NCBI GenBank assembly: GCA_030152105.1
Contig: JASLIH010000452.1
Coordinates: 1-7,854, forward strand
DNA length: 7,854 nt
Direction: 5' to 3'
Source of the DNA: Actinomycetes bacterium
GTDB lineage: Bacteria > Actinomycetota > CALGFH01
Shown here: one piece after another, positions 1 through 5,774 of the stretch
Numbering within the stretch: position 1 is the stretch's first letter
Layout: every line of letters starts with the position of its first letter
Made by a program: the position numbers and the translations under genes
Notes under the pieces: model-generated
What the model was told of the DNA's origin: nothing
Databases searched by the model: none
What the model saw: the letters and a program-made list of their open reading frames with translations, nothing else

Positions 1-360
1 GCACCTGTTCCTGGCCCTGGTCCGCCACGACCCGGCGCCGATCGTGACCGCCCTCGGGGAGCAGCCCGAGATCCCCGAGGCCAACCAGTGGGCCAACTTC
101 ATCAAGAACCACGACGAGCTGACCCTCGACAAGCTGACCGACTCGGCGACGACCAGCGGGTCGAGGGCCGCGCCGCCGTCCGGGTGGCAATGCAGTGGAC
201 CGCCGGCCCCGCCGCCGGCTTCACCACCGGCGACCCGGGCCGCCTCTTGGCCGAGGTCCTGGCCAACCGGCGCGACGACCCGGTCGAGGCGGGCCGGCCA
301 CTGGCCCTCGACGGCTACGGGTACCGCTGGCTGCGCCTGCCACCCGCAGAGCCGGGCTAG
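1..360 (+). pseudogene. 3' remnant of trehalose synthase-like GH13 alpha-glucanotransferase
   Basis: The 5' part is cut by the window edge. From base 2 to about base 150 the second frame encodes a GH13 stretch with EQPEIPEANQW followed by NHDELTLDKLTD. This is the trehalose synthase (TreS)/maltosyl-transferase form of conserved region IV, with its catalytic-domain His-Asp. The homologous reading then moves to the first frame, where GRAAVRVAMQW corresponds to the family's 'GR.AVRTPMQW' segment, then AGF. It ends with GYGYRWLRL, typical of the C-terminal beta domain of actinobacterial relatives, and a TAG at 358-360. From memory of the family, about 50-60 residues are missing at the frame change and about 90-100 residues between the AGF segment and the C-terminal end. 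A functional enzyme would convert maltose to trehalose or handle related alpha-glucans; this copy should not. A sequencing or assembly error could explain the frame change but not the second, in-frame loss. Confidence 0.75.
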
Positions 361-854
361 CGGGCACGGCGAGCGCGGACAGCCGGCGGGGTCGGGGCCA
401 GCGGGAGCGGTGAGGGCGGCTTGACCTCCTCCAGGCGCAGGTAGGTCACCAGCCGCTGCCCGCCGTGGGTGGCCAGCCGGGCCAGCACCTGCTGCAGCTC
501 GGCGACGTCCCGGGCGACGATGCTGAGCAGGTAGTCCATCTCGCCGGCGACGTTGTCGGCGGCGGTGATCTGCGGCATCGCCCGGACCTGGTCCTCGAAG
601 GCAAGGGTGGCCCGCGGCTCGTGACGGGCCAGGCTGGCCGCCACGTACACGTGCAGGGGGAACCCGGCGGCGACCGGGTCGACCCGGGCCGAGATGACCC
701 GGATGACCCCGGACTCCTTCAGCCGCCGGACACGGTGCAGGGTCGCGGCCGGGGAGAGCCCGGCGAGCCGGGCCAGCTCGACGTTGGTCCGGTCGGCGTC
801 GCCCTGCAGGGCGGTCAGCAGCCGGATGTCAACATCGTCAAGCAGAACGGCCAT
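357..854 (-). CDS. Lrp/AsnC family transcriptional regulator
   Basis: A 165-residue DNA-binding regulator of the feast/famine (Lrp/AsnC) type, which normally forms dimers or octamers and responds to an amino acid or related small molecule. Residues 5-50 form the AsnC-type winged helix-turn-helix (LDDVDIRLLTALQ, then ELARLAGLSPAATLHRVRRL). Residues 66-143 form the RAM ligand-binding domain, including the G-x-x-DYLL motif at 104-110 and the usual closing strand TYLRLEEVK followed by PLPL. A proline/arginine-rich tail of about 14 residues follows. Length is normal for the family. Upstream in-frame starts exist, but the ATG at 854 fits the family's N-terminus and lies about 5 nt from the predicted transcription start, so the mRNA would be nearly leaderless; only a weak GTGAG precedes it. 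The gene diverges from the EamA exporter and probably controls it and itself. The effector is unknown. Confidence 0.93.
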   Translation of the reverse strand: MAVLLDDVDIRLLTALQGDADRTNVELARLAGLSPAATLHRVRRLKESGVIRVISARVDPVAAGFPLHVYVAASLARHEPRATLAFEDQVRAMPQITAADNVAGEMDYLLSIVARDVAELQQVLARLATHGGQRLVTYLRLEEVKPPSPLPLAPTPPAVRARRAR

Positions 855-864
855 CTCACGATCG

Positions 865-893
865 ATTATTTCGTAGTTGGCCCGAAGTGGCAA
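865..893 (-). promoter_or_regulatory. Predicted sigma70-type promoter of the lrp-like gene
   Basis: Read on the minus strand, a -35 hexamer TTGCCA (893-888; 5 of 6 to consensus) is followed by a 17-nt spacer and a -10 hexamer AATAAT (870-865; 5 of 6). It is among the few AT-rich spots in the window. Transcription would begin near 858-860, only about 4-6 nt before the ATG at 854. This supports that start and a nearly leaderless message. Found by eye only. Confidence 0.6.
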
Positions 894-894
894 C
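876..894. promoter_or_regulatory. Inverted repeat overlapping the lrp promoter, candidate Lrp operator
   Basis: GTTG(g)CC and GGCAAC are complementary apart from one extra G and are separated by 6 nt. The element covers the whole -35 hexamer and much of the spacer of the predicted lrp promoter, and lies about 30-50 bp upstream of the divergent EamA start. Lrp/AsnC proteins commonly repress their own gene and control a divergent neighbour from such sites, so this is the best operator candidate. Binding is inferred, not shown. Confidence 0.4.
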
Positions 895-901
895 GATTCC
901 G

Positions 902-920
902 CCAGCATCACGCACGCTGG
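902..920. promoter_or_regulatory. Short inverted repeat just upstream of the EamA start codon
   Basis: CCAGC (902-906) and GCTGG (916-920) are perfect complements separated by 9 nt, ending 4 nt before the exporter's ATG at 925. No Shine-Dalgarno sequence is visible there, so a stem in the mRNA could influence initiation, or the repeat could be a second operator half. Five-base arms occur often by chance in GC-rich DNA. Confidence 0.2.
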
Positions 921-924
921 TCCC

Positions 925-1866
925 ATGAACACCAACCGTCGTACCGCCGTGGCCGTGCTCGCCGGCGCGGGCCTGCTCTGGGGCACCAGCGTGCCCCTGA
1001 CCAAGCTCGCCCTGGAATGGCTGCCGCCGGCCTGGCTCACCGTGGCCCGGTTCGGCCTGGCCGCCGCCGTGCTCCTCGGGGTCGCCGGGTCCCGGGTCCG
1101 CGGCGCCTGGAGCCCGGCCGTGCTGGCCTGGGGCGCGGTGGGCTACGGCGGGTCGATCCTGGTCCAGAACGTCGGGATCACCCGGACCAGCGTGAGCCAC
1201 GCCGCCCTGCTCGTCGGCGCCACCCCGGTGCTGGTGGCGGGTGTCGCGGCCGTCCAGCACCGCCGGGCGGCGCCTCCGGTGGCCTGGACGGGCTTCGGGG
1301 TGTCGTTCGCCGGTGTGGCGCTGGTCGCCGCCGGCGGGGGGGCCGGCGCGACCCTCACCGGCGACGCCCTGGTCCTGGCGTCGCTGGCCTTCTCGGCCGC
1401 CTTCACGGTCGCCCAGGCCCGCCTGCTCCGTGGCCGCGACCCGGTCGCCGTGACCGCCGTCCAGTTCGTCGGGGCGGCGCTCATGGCCCTCCCCGTGGCC
1501 GCTGTCGCCGAGGGCCCGCCCCTCGCCCCGGCCGGCATGGGCACCGTGGCGGCCACCGCCGGGCTGACGCTCCTGGGGACACTTGCCGCCTCGACCCTCT
1601 TCGCCTACGGCCAGGCCCGGGTCTCGGCCGAGGTCGCCGGCGCCTTCGTGAACCTGGAGCCCCTCGTCGGCGCGGCCGCCGGCGCCCTGGTCTTCGGCGA
1701 CCCGTTCGGCCTGGCCCTGGCGGCCGGGGCCGCGGCCATCCTGGCCGGGATCGCCCTGAGCAGCCTGCCGCTGCTACGACCTCCAGGTCCTCCACCGAGC
1801 TCCGATCAGTTCGGGACGAACTGTGGTACTTCCGTGGAGATCCACGACGCTGCCGTCGCCGCCTGA
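925..1866 (+). CDS. EamA/DMT-superfamily transporter
   Basis: A 313-residue inner-membrane exporter of the drug/metabolite transporter superfamily (EamA; RhtA/YdcZ/PecM-like), made of two homologous five-helix halves. The start is typical (AGAGLLWGTSVPLTK, with the helix-1 W-G motif, residues 14-28). Half one spans roughly residues 7-130 and half two 142-284. The second half carries AAFTVAQARLLRGRDPV and the conserved late region ASTLFAYGQARVSAEVAGAFVNLEPLVGAA, where E-P and G are family hallmarks. The ATG at 925 was chosen because it places helix 1 correctly; no clear ribosome site precedes it. Family members export amino acids, nucleosides or other metabolites; the substrate here is unknown. 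Divergence from an Lrp-type regulator suggests amino acids or amines. After the last helix (about residue 284) a 29-residue polar tail with atypical codons follows; see the separate entry for 1777-1866. Confidence 0.93.
   Translation: MNTNRRTAVAVLAGAGLLWGTSVPLTKLALEWLPPAWLTVARFGLAAAVLLGVAGSRVRGAWSPAVLAWGAVGYGGSILVQNVGITRTSVSHAALLVGATPVLVAGVAAVQHRRAAPPVAWTGFGVSFAGVALVAAGGGAGATLTGDALVLASLAFSAAFTVAQARLLRGRDPVAVTAVQFVGAALMALPVAAVAEGPPLAPAGMGTVAATAGLTLLGTLAASTLFAYGQARVSAEVAGAFVNLEPLVGAAAGALVFGDPFGLALAAGAAAILAGIALSSLPLLRPPGPPPSSDQFGTNCGTSVEIHDAAVAA
1777..1866 (+). promoter_or_regulatory. Atypical 3' end of the EamA frame holding three dyads, candidate control region of the amine oxidase
   Basis: After the last predicted helix the frame continues for 29 codons. 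Codon use changes abruptly: seven codons in a row (CTA CGA CCT CCA GGT CCT CCA, 1774-1794) end in A or T, whereas nearly all preceding codons end in G or C. The encoded tail is proline-rich, then polar, and unlike a DMT C-terminus. The DNA contains three dyads: GACCT-CC-AGGTC (1778-1789), CAGTTCG-GGA-CGAACTG (1807-1823, perfect 7-bp arms) and CGTGGA-GA-TCCACG (1833-1846, perfect 6-bp arms). All lie 68-136 bp upstream of the amine oxidase ATG. I infer that the original stop codon was lost and the frame now runs through the promoter/operator of the next gene. No convincing -35/-10 pair was found, and a stem-loop role cannot be excluded. Confidence 0.45.
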
Positions 1867-1913
1867 ACCTGCGATCGTGACAGCACCGAACGCCGACGGT
1901 GAGGAGTCCCACC

Positions 1914-3821
1914 ATGACCCTTCGAGCTCCGGCCCAGGGCGGCCGGCGGGCGCCCGGGCCGTCCCACCCGCTGCAGCGGCTCGGTGCCGACGAGATCCGC
2001 CTGGCCAGGACGGTGCTGGCCGAGCATGGGCTGGTCAGCGAGCACACCCGCTTCGCCTACCTCGGGCTCGAGGAGCCGCCCAAGTCGGAGGTGCTCGCCT
2101 TCCGGCCCGGCGAGCCGGTCGACCGGCGTGTCCGGGCGATCCTGCTCGACACGGCCACCGGCGGCGCCACCGACGTCGTGGCCTCGCTCACGCGTGGAGC
2201 GGTCGACTCCTCGGTCGTGCTCGACACCGCCCGCCATGGGCAGCCGCCGATCATGCTGGAGGACCTGCTCGCGGTCGACGAGATCGTCAAGGCCGACCGC
2301 GGCTGGCGGGAGGCCATGGCCCGCCGCGGCGTCACCGACCTCGACCTGGTCCGCCCCTGCCCGCTGTCGGCCGGGTCGTTCGGCATCGCCGGCGAGGAGG
2401 GCCGGCGCATGCTGCGGGTGCTGTCCTTCGTGCAGCACCACGAGAAGGACCACCCGTGGGCGCACCCCGTCGACGGCCTGGTCGCCTACGTGGATCTCAT
2501 CGATCGGCGCGTGGTCCACCTGATCGACCAGGAGCTCCTGCCGATCCCCGAGGAGGAGGGCAACTTCGACGACCCGGCCGCCGTCGGCCCGGCGCGGGCC
2601 TCGCTCAAGCCCATCCAGATCACCCAGCCGGAGGGCCCGAGCTTCACGGTCGACGGCGACGAGGTGGCCTGGGAGGGCTGGCGGCTCCGGACCGGGTTCG
2701 ACGCCCGCGAAGGGCTGACCCTGCATCAGGTCTCGCTCCGGGACCGGCCCGTCGTCTACCGCGCCTCCGTCGCCGAGATGATGGTCCCCTACGCCGACCC
2801 GGGCCCGGCCAGGTTCTGGCAGAACTACTTCGACGCCGGCGAGTACCTCCTCGGCCAGCAGGTCGTCTCCCTGACGCTCGGCTGTGACTGCCTGGGAGAG
2901 ATCCGCTACCTCGACGTGGTCCTGCCGGGCCCTGACGGTGAGCCGCGCGAGGTCCCCAACGCCATCTGCATGCACGAGGAGGATGCCGGGGTGGCGTGGA
3001 AGCACAACGACCTGTTCACCGGCTCGGCCGAGACCCGCCGCATGCGGCGCCTGGTCATCTCGACGTTCGTGGCCATCGGCAACTACGACTACGGCTTCTT
3101 CTGGTACCTGTACCTCGACGGCAGGATCGAGCTGGAGGTGAAGGCCACCGGGATGATGTTCACCTCCTCCTACGTCGAGGGGAGCCGCTGGGCGACCGAG
3201 GTCGCGCCTGGTCTGGGGGCCCCCTACCACCAGCACATGTTCAGCGCCAGGCTGGACATGACCGTCGACGGCGTCGACAACGCCGTCGACGAGGTGGAGC
3301 TGGAGCGTGTGCCGCTGGGGCCGGACAACTCCTACGGCAACGCCTTCACCCGGCGGGCCACGCGGCTGGCCCGCGAGTCTGACGGCGCCCGCACCGCGGA
3401 CGCGTCGGTCGGGCGGGCCTGGCACGTGGTCAACCCGGCCAGCACCAACCGGCTCGGTCAGCCGGTCGCCTACGCGCTCGACCCGCAGGCCGCGCCGCTG
3501 CTCGCCGCCGACGCCGGTGCCGCCGTCACCAGCCGGGCGACCTTCGCGACCAGGCACCTGTGGGTCACCCGGTACGACCCGTCGGAGCGCTACGCCGCCG
3601 GCGACCTGCCCAACCAGCATCCAGGCGGCGCGGGGCTGCCCGCCTACGTCGCCGCCGACCGCGACATCGACGGCCACGACATCGTCCTGTGGCACACGTT
3701 CGGGATGACCCACTTCCCCCGGACCGAGGACTGGCCGGTGATGCCGGTCGCGACCTGCGGCTTCACCCTGCGGCCAGTCGGCTTCTTCGACCGCAGCCCC
3801 ATCCTCGACCTGCCGAGGTGA
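1914..3821 (+). CDS. Copper-containing primary-amine oxidase (topaquinone enzyme)
   Basis: A 635-residue copper amine oxidase, similar in length and layout to Arthrobacter phenylethylamine oxidase (AGAO). It oxidatively deaminates primary amines (R-CH2-NH2) to aldehyde, ammonia and hydrogen peroxide. Two small N-terminal alpha/beta domains occupy about residues 20-100 and 105-215; the catalytic beta-sandwich spans about 235-630. Visible active-site residues are: catalytic base Asp307 in NYFDAGEY; Tyr391 in GNYDYGFFWYLYLDG, the tyrosine converted to topaquinone; copper ligands His439 and His441 in PYHQHMFSARLDM; and His600 in FGMTHFPRTEDWPVMP. The ATG at 1914 is preceded by GTGAGGAG (1899-1906) at a 7-nt spacing, so the in-frame GTG at 1899 is rejected as start. 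No signal peptide is seen, so the enzyme is probably cytoplasmic. It may serve amines as nitrogen or carbon source. The substrate (phenylethylamine, tyramine, histamine or other) cannot be read from sequence. One oddity is Ala387 where the TPQ consensus T-x-x-N-Y-D/E has Thr. Confidence 0.97.
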   Translation: MTLRAPAQGGRRAPGPSHPLQRLGADEIRLARTVLAEHGLVSEHTRFAYLGLEEPPKSEVLAFRPGEPVDRRVRAILLDTATGGATDVVASLTRGAVDSSVVLDTARHGQPPIMLEDLLAVDEIVKADRGWREAMARRGVTDLDLVRPCPLSAGSFGIAGEEGRRMLRVLSFVQHHEKDHPWAHPVDGLVAYVDLIDRRVVHLIDQELLPIPEEEGNFDDPAAVGPARASLKPIQITQPEGPSFTVDGDEVAWEGWRLRTGFDAREGLTLHQVSLRDRPVVYRASVAEMMVPYADPGPARFWQNYFDAGEYLLGQQVVSLTLGCDCLGEIRYLDVVLPGPDGEPREVPNAICMHEEDAGVAWKHNDLFTGSAETRRMRRLVISTFVAIGNYDYGFFWYLYLDGRIELEVKATGMMFTSSYVEGSRWATEVAPGLGAPYHQHMFSARLDMTVDGVDNAVDEVELERVPLGPDNSYGNAFTRRATRLARESDGARTADASVGRAWHVVNPASTNRLGQPVAYALDPQAAPLLAADAGAAVTSRATFATRHLWVTRYDPSERYAAGDLPNQHPGGAGLPAYVAADRDIDGHDIVLWHTFGMTHFPRTEDWPVMPVATCGFTLRPVGFFDRSPILDLPR

Positions 3822-3946
3822 CCCGGCCCGCCCCGCTCCCGAACGGTTCCCGCTCGAGCAGCTTCATGCTTCCCGGATCCTCGCCCCTGCCCCATCCTTG
3901 ACAGGGTGAGGCCAACTCGGGGCCCTTGCTGCTGGGGGGTAGGGAC
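3822..3946 (+). other. Intergenic region after the amine oxidase, with a TTGACA hexamer
   Basis: This 125-bp gap holds no gene. A perfect -35-like TTGACA lies at 3898-3903, but no good -10 hexamer sits 16-19 nt downstream, so a promoter for the next gene is only possible. CCCTG (3885-3889) and CAGGG (3902-3906) form a 5-bp inverted repeat overlapping that hexamer. A small palindrome GAAC-G-GTTC lies at 3841-3849. No stem followed by a T run was seen, so no intrinsic terminator is called. Confidence 0.3.
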
Positions 3947-4795
3947 ATGACGGACGCGACCACTCCTGAGTCCACCGCCGATCCCGACGCCGTGCAGGCC
4001 CAGCTCGCCATGATGAAGCGCGAGATCGACGCGCTCCAGATCACCGTGGCCGAGACAACCAAGCCGTGGTACAGGCAGGCGTCGATCCTGATCGCGGCCC
4101 TGGCGCTCCTGTTCTCCTTTGGCACGACGTACTACTCCGCCGAGCAGACCAGGAAAGCCGACATCCACAACGCCAAGGTCGAGCTGCGGGAGCTGATTCA
4201 GCAGCTGACCGAGCTCCCGCAGCGCAATGTCGATCTCAACAGCAAATATGCCGACAATCCCTCGGCCCTGCTCGTCGCCAGCGGTCTGATCAACACCCAG
4301 CAGATTGTGCTGGCCAAGCAGGCGGTGGACATCATCGACGATATCCCCGAGGCGGTGTCCTCCACCGAGTATTTCGCCGTCGCCAACGCGTTGGCGGTGT
4401 CCGGCTCCTACGACCGCACCGTTGAGTTCTACCGCCACAGCCTCAACAAGGCGCGGGACGCCAACGACTGGACCAACGCCTCCCGCAGCCTTGGGCAGGC
4501 GGCCTTCGCCGCCGGCGACCTGGACCAGGGACGAGCCTCCTACCAGGAGGCCTTGAACGTCTTCAAGCGGTTCCCGACGAGGAACTCCTATTTCATCTGG
4601 TACACCGACACCTTCACCGAGATCGCCTGGGCCGGCGCCGAACTCGGCCAACGCCAGTGTCCCCAGGCCAAGGACCATCTCGACAAGGTGGAGCGGCAGC
4701 TGTCGACCGCCCCCTCCCAGGGCGGCGACCTCCGGTTCCTCTCCCAGCTGAAGGCGCTGCGCAAGTCGTTCGAGGCCACCTGCCCTCAGCAATGA
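3947..4795 (+). CDS. Membrane-anchored protein with TPR-like repeats, function unknown
   Basis: I recognise the architecture, not a named gene. The 282-residue product has: an N-terminal segment with coiled-coil potential (about 14-36); one transmembrane helix (about 45-63, ASILIAALALLFSFGTTYY); a charged helical region (about 66-100); and two TPR-like helical hairpins at about 139-170 and 174-209, the second with the spacing LGQAAFAAGD...A..SYQEAL. A further helical end carries two cysteines (238 and 279). The single helix predicts a bitopic protein with a large soluble domain; by the positive-inside rule its side is ambiguous (KPWYR before, TRK after). TPRs usually mediate protein contacts, so a scaffold or adaptor role is likely but unproven. 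The ATG at 3947 follows a G-run (3934-3939) 7 nt away that could pair weakly with 16S rRNA; a TTG at 3926 is the alternative. The middle of the gene uses AAA, AAT, TAT, ATT and GAT codons more than its neighbours, suggesting different ancestry. The PIN gene follows 45 bp downstream. Confidence 0.85.
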   Translation: MTDATTPESTADPDAVQAQLAMMKREIDALQITVAETTKPWYRQASILIAALALLFSFGTTYYSAEQTRKADIHNAKVELRELIQQLTELPQRNVDLNSKYADNPSALLVASGLINTQQIVLAKQAVDIIDDIPEAVSSTEYFAVANALAVSGSYDRTVEFYRHSLNKARDANDWTNASRSLGQAAFAAGDLDQGRASYQEALNVFKRFPTRNSYFIWYTDTFTEIAWAGAELGQRQCPQAKDHLDKVERQLSTAPSQGGDLRFLSQLKALRKSFEATCPQQ

Positions 4796-4830
4796 CCGTC
4801 GTGGTCGCCCCCGTGGGGGTGCGCTACGGT
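4794..4830 (+). promoter_or_regulatory. Predicted promoter and dyads before the PIN gene
   Basis: TACGGT at 4825-4830 matches the actinobacterial -10 pattern TANNNT and lies 10 nt before the ATG at 4841, so the transcript would have a leader of only a few bases. A weak -35 (TGGTCG, 4802-4807) sits 17 nt upstream. Two dyads are packed just before the -10: GACC-N5-GGTC (4794-4806) and CCCCC-GT-GGGGG (4808-4819). They could be an operator or the end of the upstream transcript; no T run follows. Confidence 0.4.
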
Positions 4831-4840
4831 GGACAGCCAC

Positions 4841-5242
4841 ATGACCAGATTCGTCGTCGACTGCGACGTCGTCCTCCAGTTGGCCAGTGAGGGGTTCGAG
4901 GTCCCGCCCGAGCACGAGCTGCTTGCGCCGACGCTCCTGCGCTCCCAGACCCTGTCGGCCCTGCACGAGGCCGTCCACCAGGGCAAGCTGGCCCCGGAGG
5001 TCGCCCTCGACCAGCTCACCCGCATCCGGGCACTGCCGATCCGCCTCCTCGGCGACGCCGTCCTCCGCCGCCGAGCCTGGGACCTCGCCGACCAGCTGGG
5101 CTGGGCCGAGACCTACGACGCCGAGTACCTCGCCCTCACACAGCTACAGGCGGATGCGTTCGTCACCTTGGACACCGACCTGGCACGCCGGGCCGAAGCG
5201 GTCGTCCCCACGGCGCCGATCGAGGCCCTGCGAACGGCCTGA
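4841..5242 (+). CDS. PIN-domain protein, VapC-like putative ribonuclease toxin, without adjacent antitoxin
   Basis: A 133-residue single PIN domain, the usual VapC length. PIN toxins are Mg2+/Mn2+-dependent RNases that cut tRNA, rRNA or mRNA when their VapB partner is lost. The family pattern is clear: N-terminal strand TRFVVDCDVV with Asp7, the segment LLAPTLLRSQTLSAL, then WAETYDAEYLALTQLQADAFVTLD with Asp93 and Asp111, and Asp113 just beyond. The second canonical acidic position (Glu in 'P.L...E..n.L') is Gln36 here, so the metal site may be altered; I recall 'APTLLRSQ' in related actinobacterial proteins, so this may define a subfamily. The ATG at 4841 was chosen over the in-frame GTG at 4829, which overlaps the predicted -10. 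No antitoxin-sized frame fits in the 45 bp before or 61 bp after it, so it is a solitary toxin, a toxin paired elsewhere, or a PIN protein with a housekeeping role. Confidence 0.87.
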   Translation: MTRFVVDCDVVLQLASEGFEVPPEHELLAPTLLRSQTLSALHEAVHQGKLAPEVALDQLTRIRALPIRLLGDAVLRRRAWDLADQLGWAETYDAEYLALTQLQADAFVTLDTDLARRAEAVVPTAPIEALRTA

Positions 5243-5266
5243 CCCTGGTGATCGAGCTGTCCAGGG
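5243..5266. terminator. Possible stem-loop between convergent PIN and VOC genes
   Basis: CCCTGG (5243-5248) and CCAGGG (5261-5266) form a perfect 6-bp stem with a 12-nt loop, immediately after the PIN stop codon and in the 61-bp gap between convergent genes. The position suits a terminator serving either strand, but no T run follows on either strand and the loop is large. Confidence 0.3.
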
Positions 5267-5303
5267 ACCGTTCGCTGCCCGGTGGAAATGGACGCCGCTC
5301 GAA

Positions 5304-5738
5304 CTAGCTCTGGGGGAGCGTGGTTCGGCCGTCGTCGTGCACCGTCCAGCCGGGGTTGTGCGCGACCTCCCAGGGGTGGCCGTCGGGGTCGATGAAGACG
5401 CCCGAGTAGCCGCCCCAGAACGTGGCCGCGCCGGGGCGGGCGATCGTCGCGCCCGCCGCCCCGGCCTCGGCGAGCACGGCGTCGACTTCCTCGGGCGAGC
5501 GGACGTTGTAGGCCAGGGTCACGCCGCCCCAGCCGCCCGTGTCGGTGACGCCGCTGTCGATGGCGAGCTTTCCCCGGTCCCACAGGGCGACGATCAGCCC
5601 GCCGGCCTGGAAGAAGGCGACGTGGTCGCTGTCGTCGTCGACGCCTCCGTCCAGCCGCCAGCCGAGCGCCTCATAGAACGTCTGGGCCTGCGACACGTCG
5701 CGGACGCCGAGGGTGATGAGGCTCAGCCGTTGGTCCAT
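5304..5738 (-). CDS. VOC (glyoxalase/bleomycin-resistance fold) family protein
   Basis: A 144-residue protein with the paired beta-alpha-beta-beta-beta modules of the vicinal oxygen chelate superfamily. The first module opens with SLITLGVRDVSQAQTFYEALGWRL (residues 6-29, given here in two parts: SLITLGVRDVSQAQ and TFYEALGW). The second ends with GVFIDPDGHPWEVAHNPGW (113-131). Members are metal-dependent lyases, isomerases, dioxygenases or drug-binding proteins. The C-terminal Glu124 at the usual ligand position is present, but the N-terminal module has Leu7 where metal-binding members often have His, so classical glyoxalase I activity is doubtful and the substrate is unknown. The ATG at 5738 is well supported by AAAGGAG (complement of 5744-5750) 5 nt upstream; in-frame codons further upstream encode nothing family-like. 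It converges with the PIN gene and diverges from the Abhydrolase_9 gene. Confidence 0.92.
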   Translation of the reverse strand: MDQRLSLITLGVRDVSQAQTFYEALGWRLDGGVDDDSDHVAFFQAGGLIVALWDRGKLAIDSGVTDTGGWGGVTLAYNVRSPEEVDAVLAEAGAAGATIARPGAATFWGGYSGVFIDPDGHPWEVAHNPGWTVHDDGRTTLPQS

Positions 5739-5774
5739 CGCTTCTCCTTTCGGGTCATCCCGGGTGCTCGCAGG

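Noticed and set aside
1807..1823. LexA (SOS) box
   Set aside because: The arms are in the opposite order (GTTCG...CGAAC) and the spacing is 3 rather than 4 nt.
465..1880. 471-codon plus-strand frame through the lrp and EamA genes
   Set aside because: It is antisense to the well-supported Lrp protein and out of frame with the EamA protein; its product is Arg/Gly/Pro-rich low-complexity sequence.
1806..3713. 635-codon open frame on the minus strand opposite the amine oxidase
   Set aside because: It is a shadow of high-GC coding sequence: low-complexity Gly/Arg/Val/Asp composition, no family motif, and the plus strand encodes an intact enzyme with all active-site residues.
3898..3903. TTGACA as a complete promoter for the TPR gene
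   Set aside because: The hexamer is perfect but no acceptable -10 lies 16-19 nt downstream, so it is kept only as a note in the intergenic entry.
3644..4978. 444-codon minus-strand frame spanning the amine oxidase end, the TPR gene and the PIN start
   Set aside because: It crosses three plus-strand features and contains repetitive Gly/Leu/Val/Asp sequence typical of an antisense shadow.
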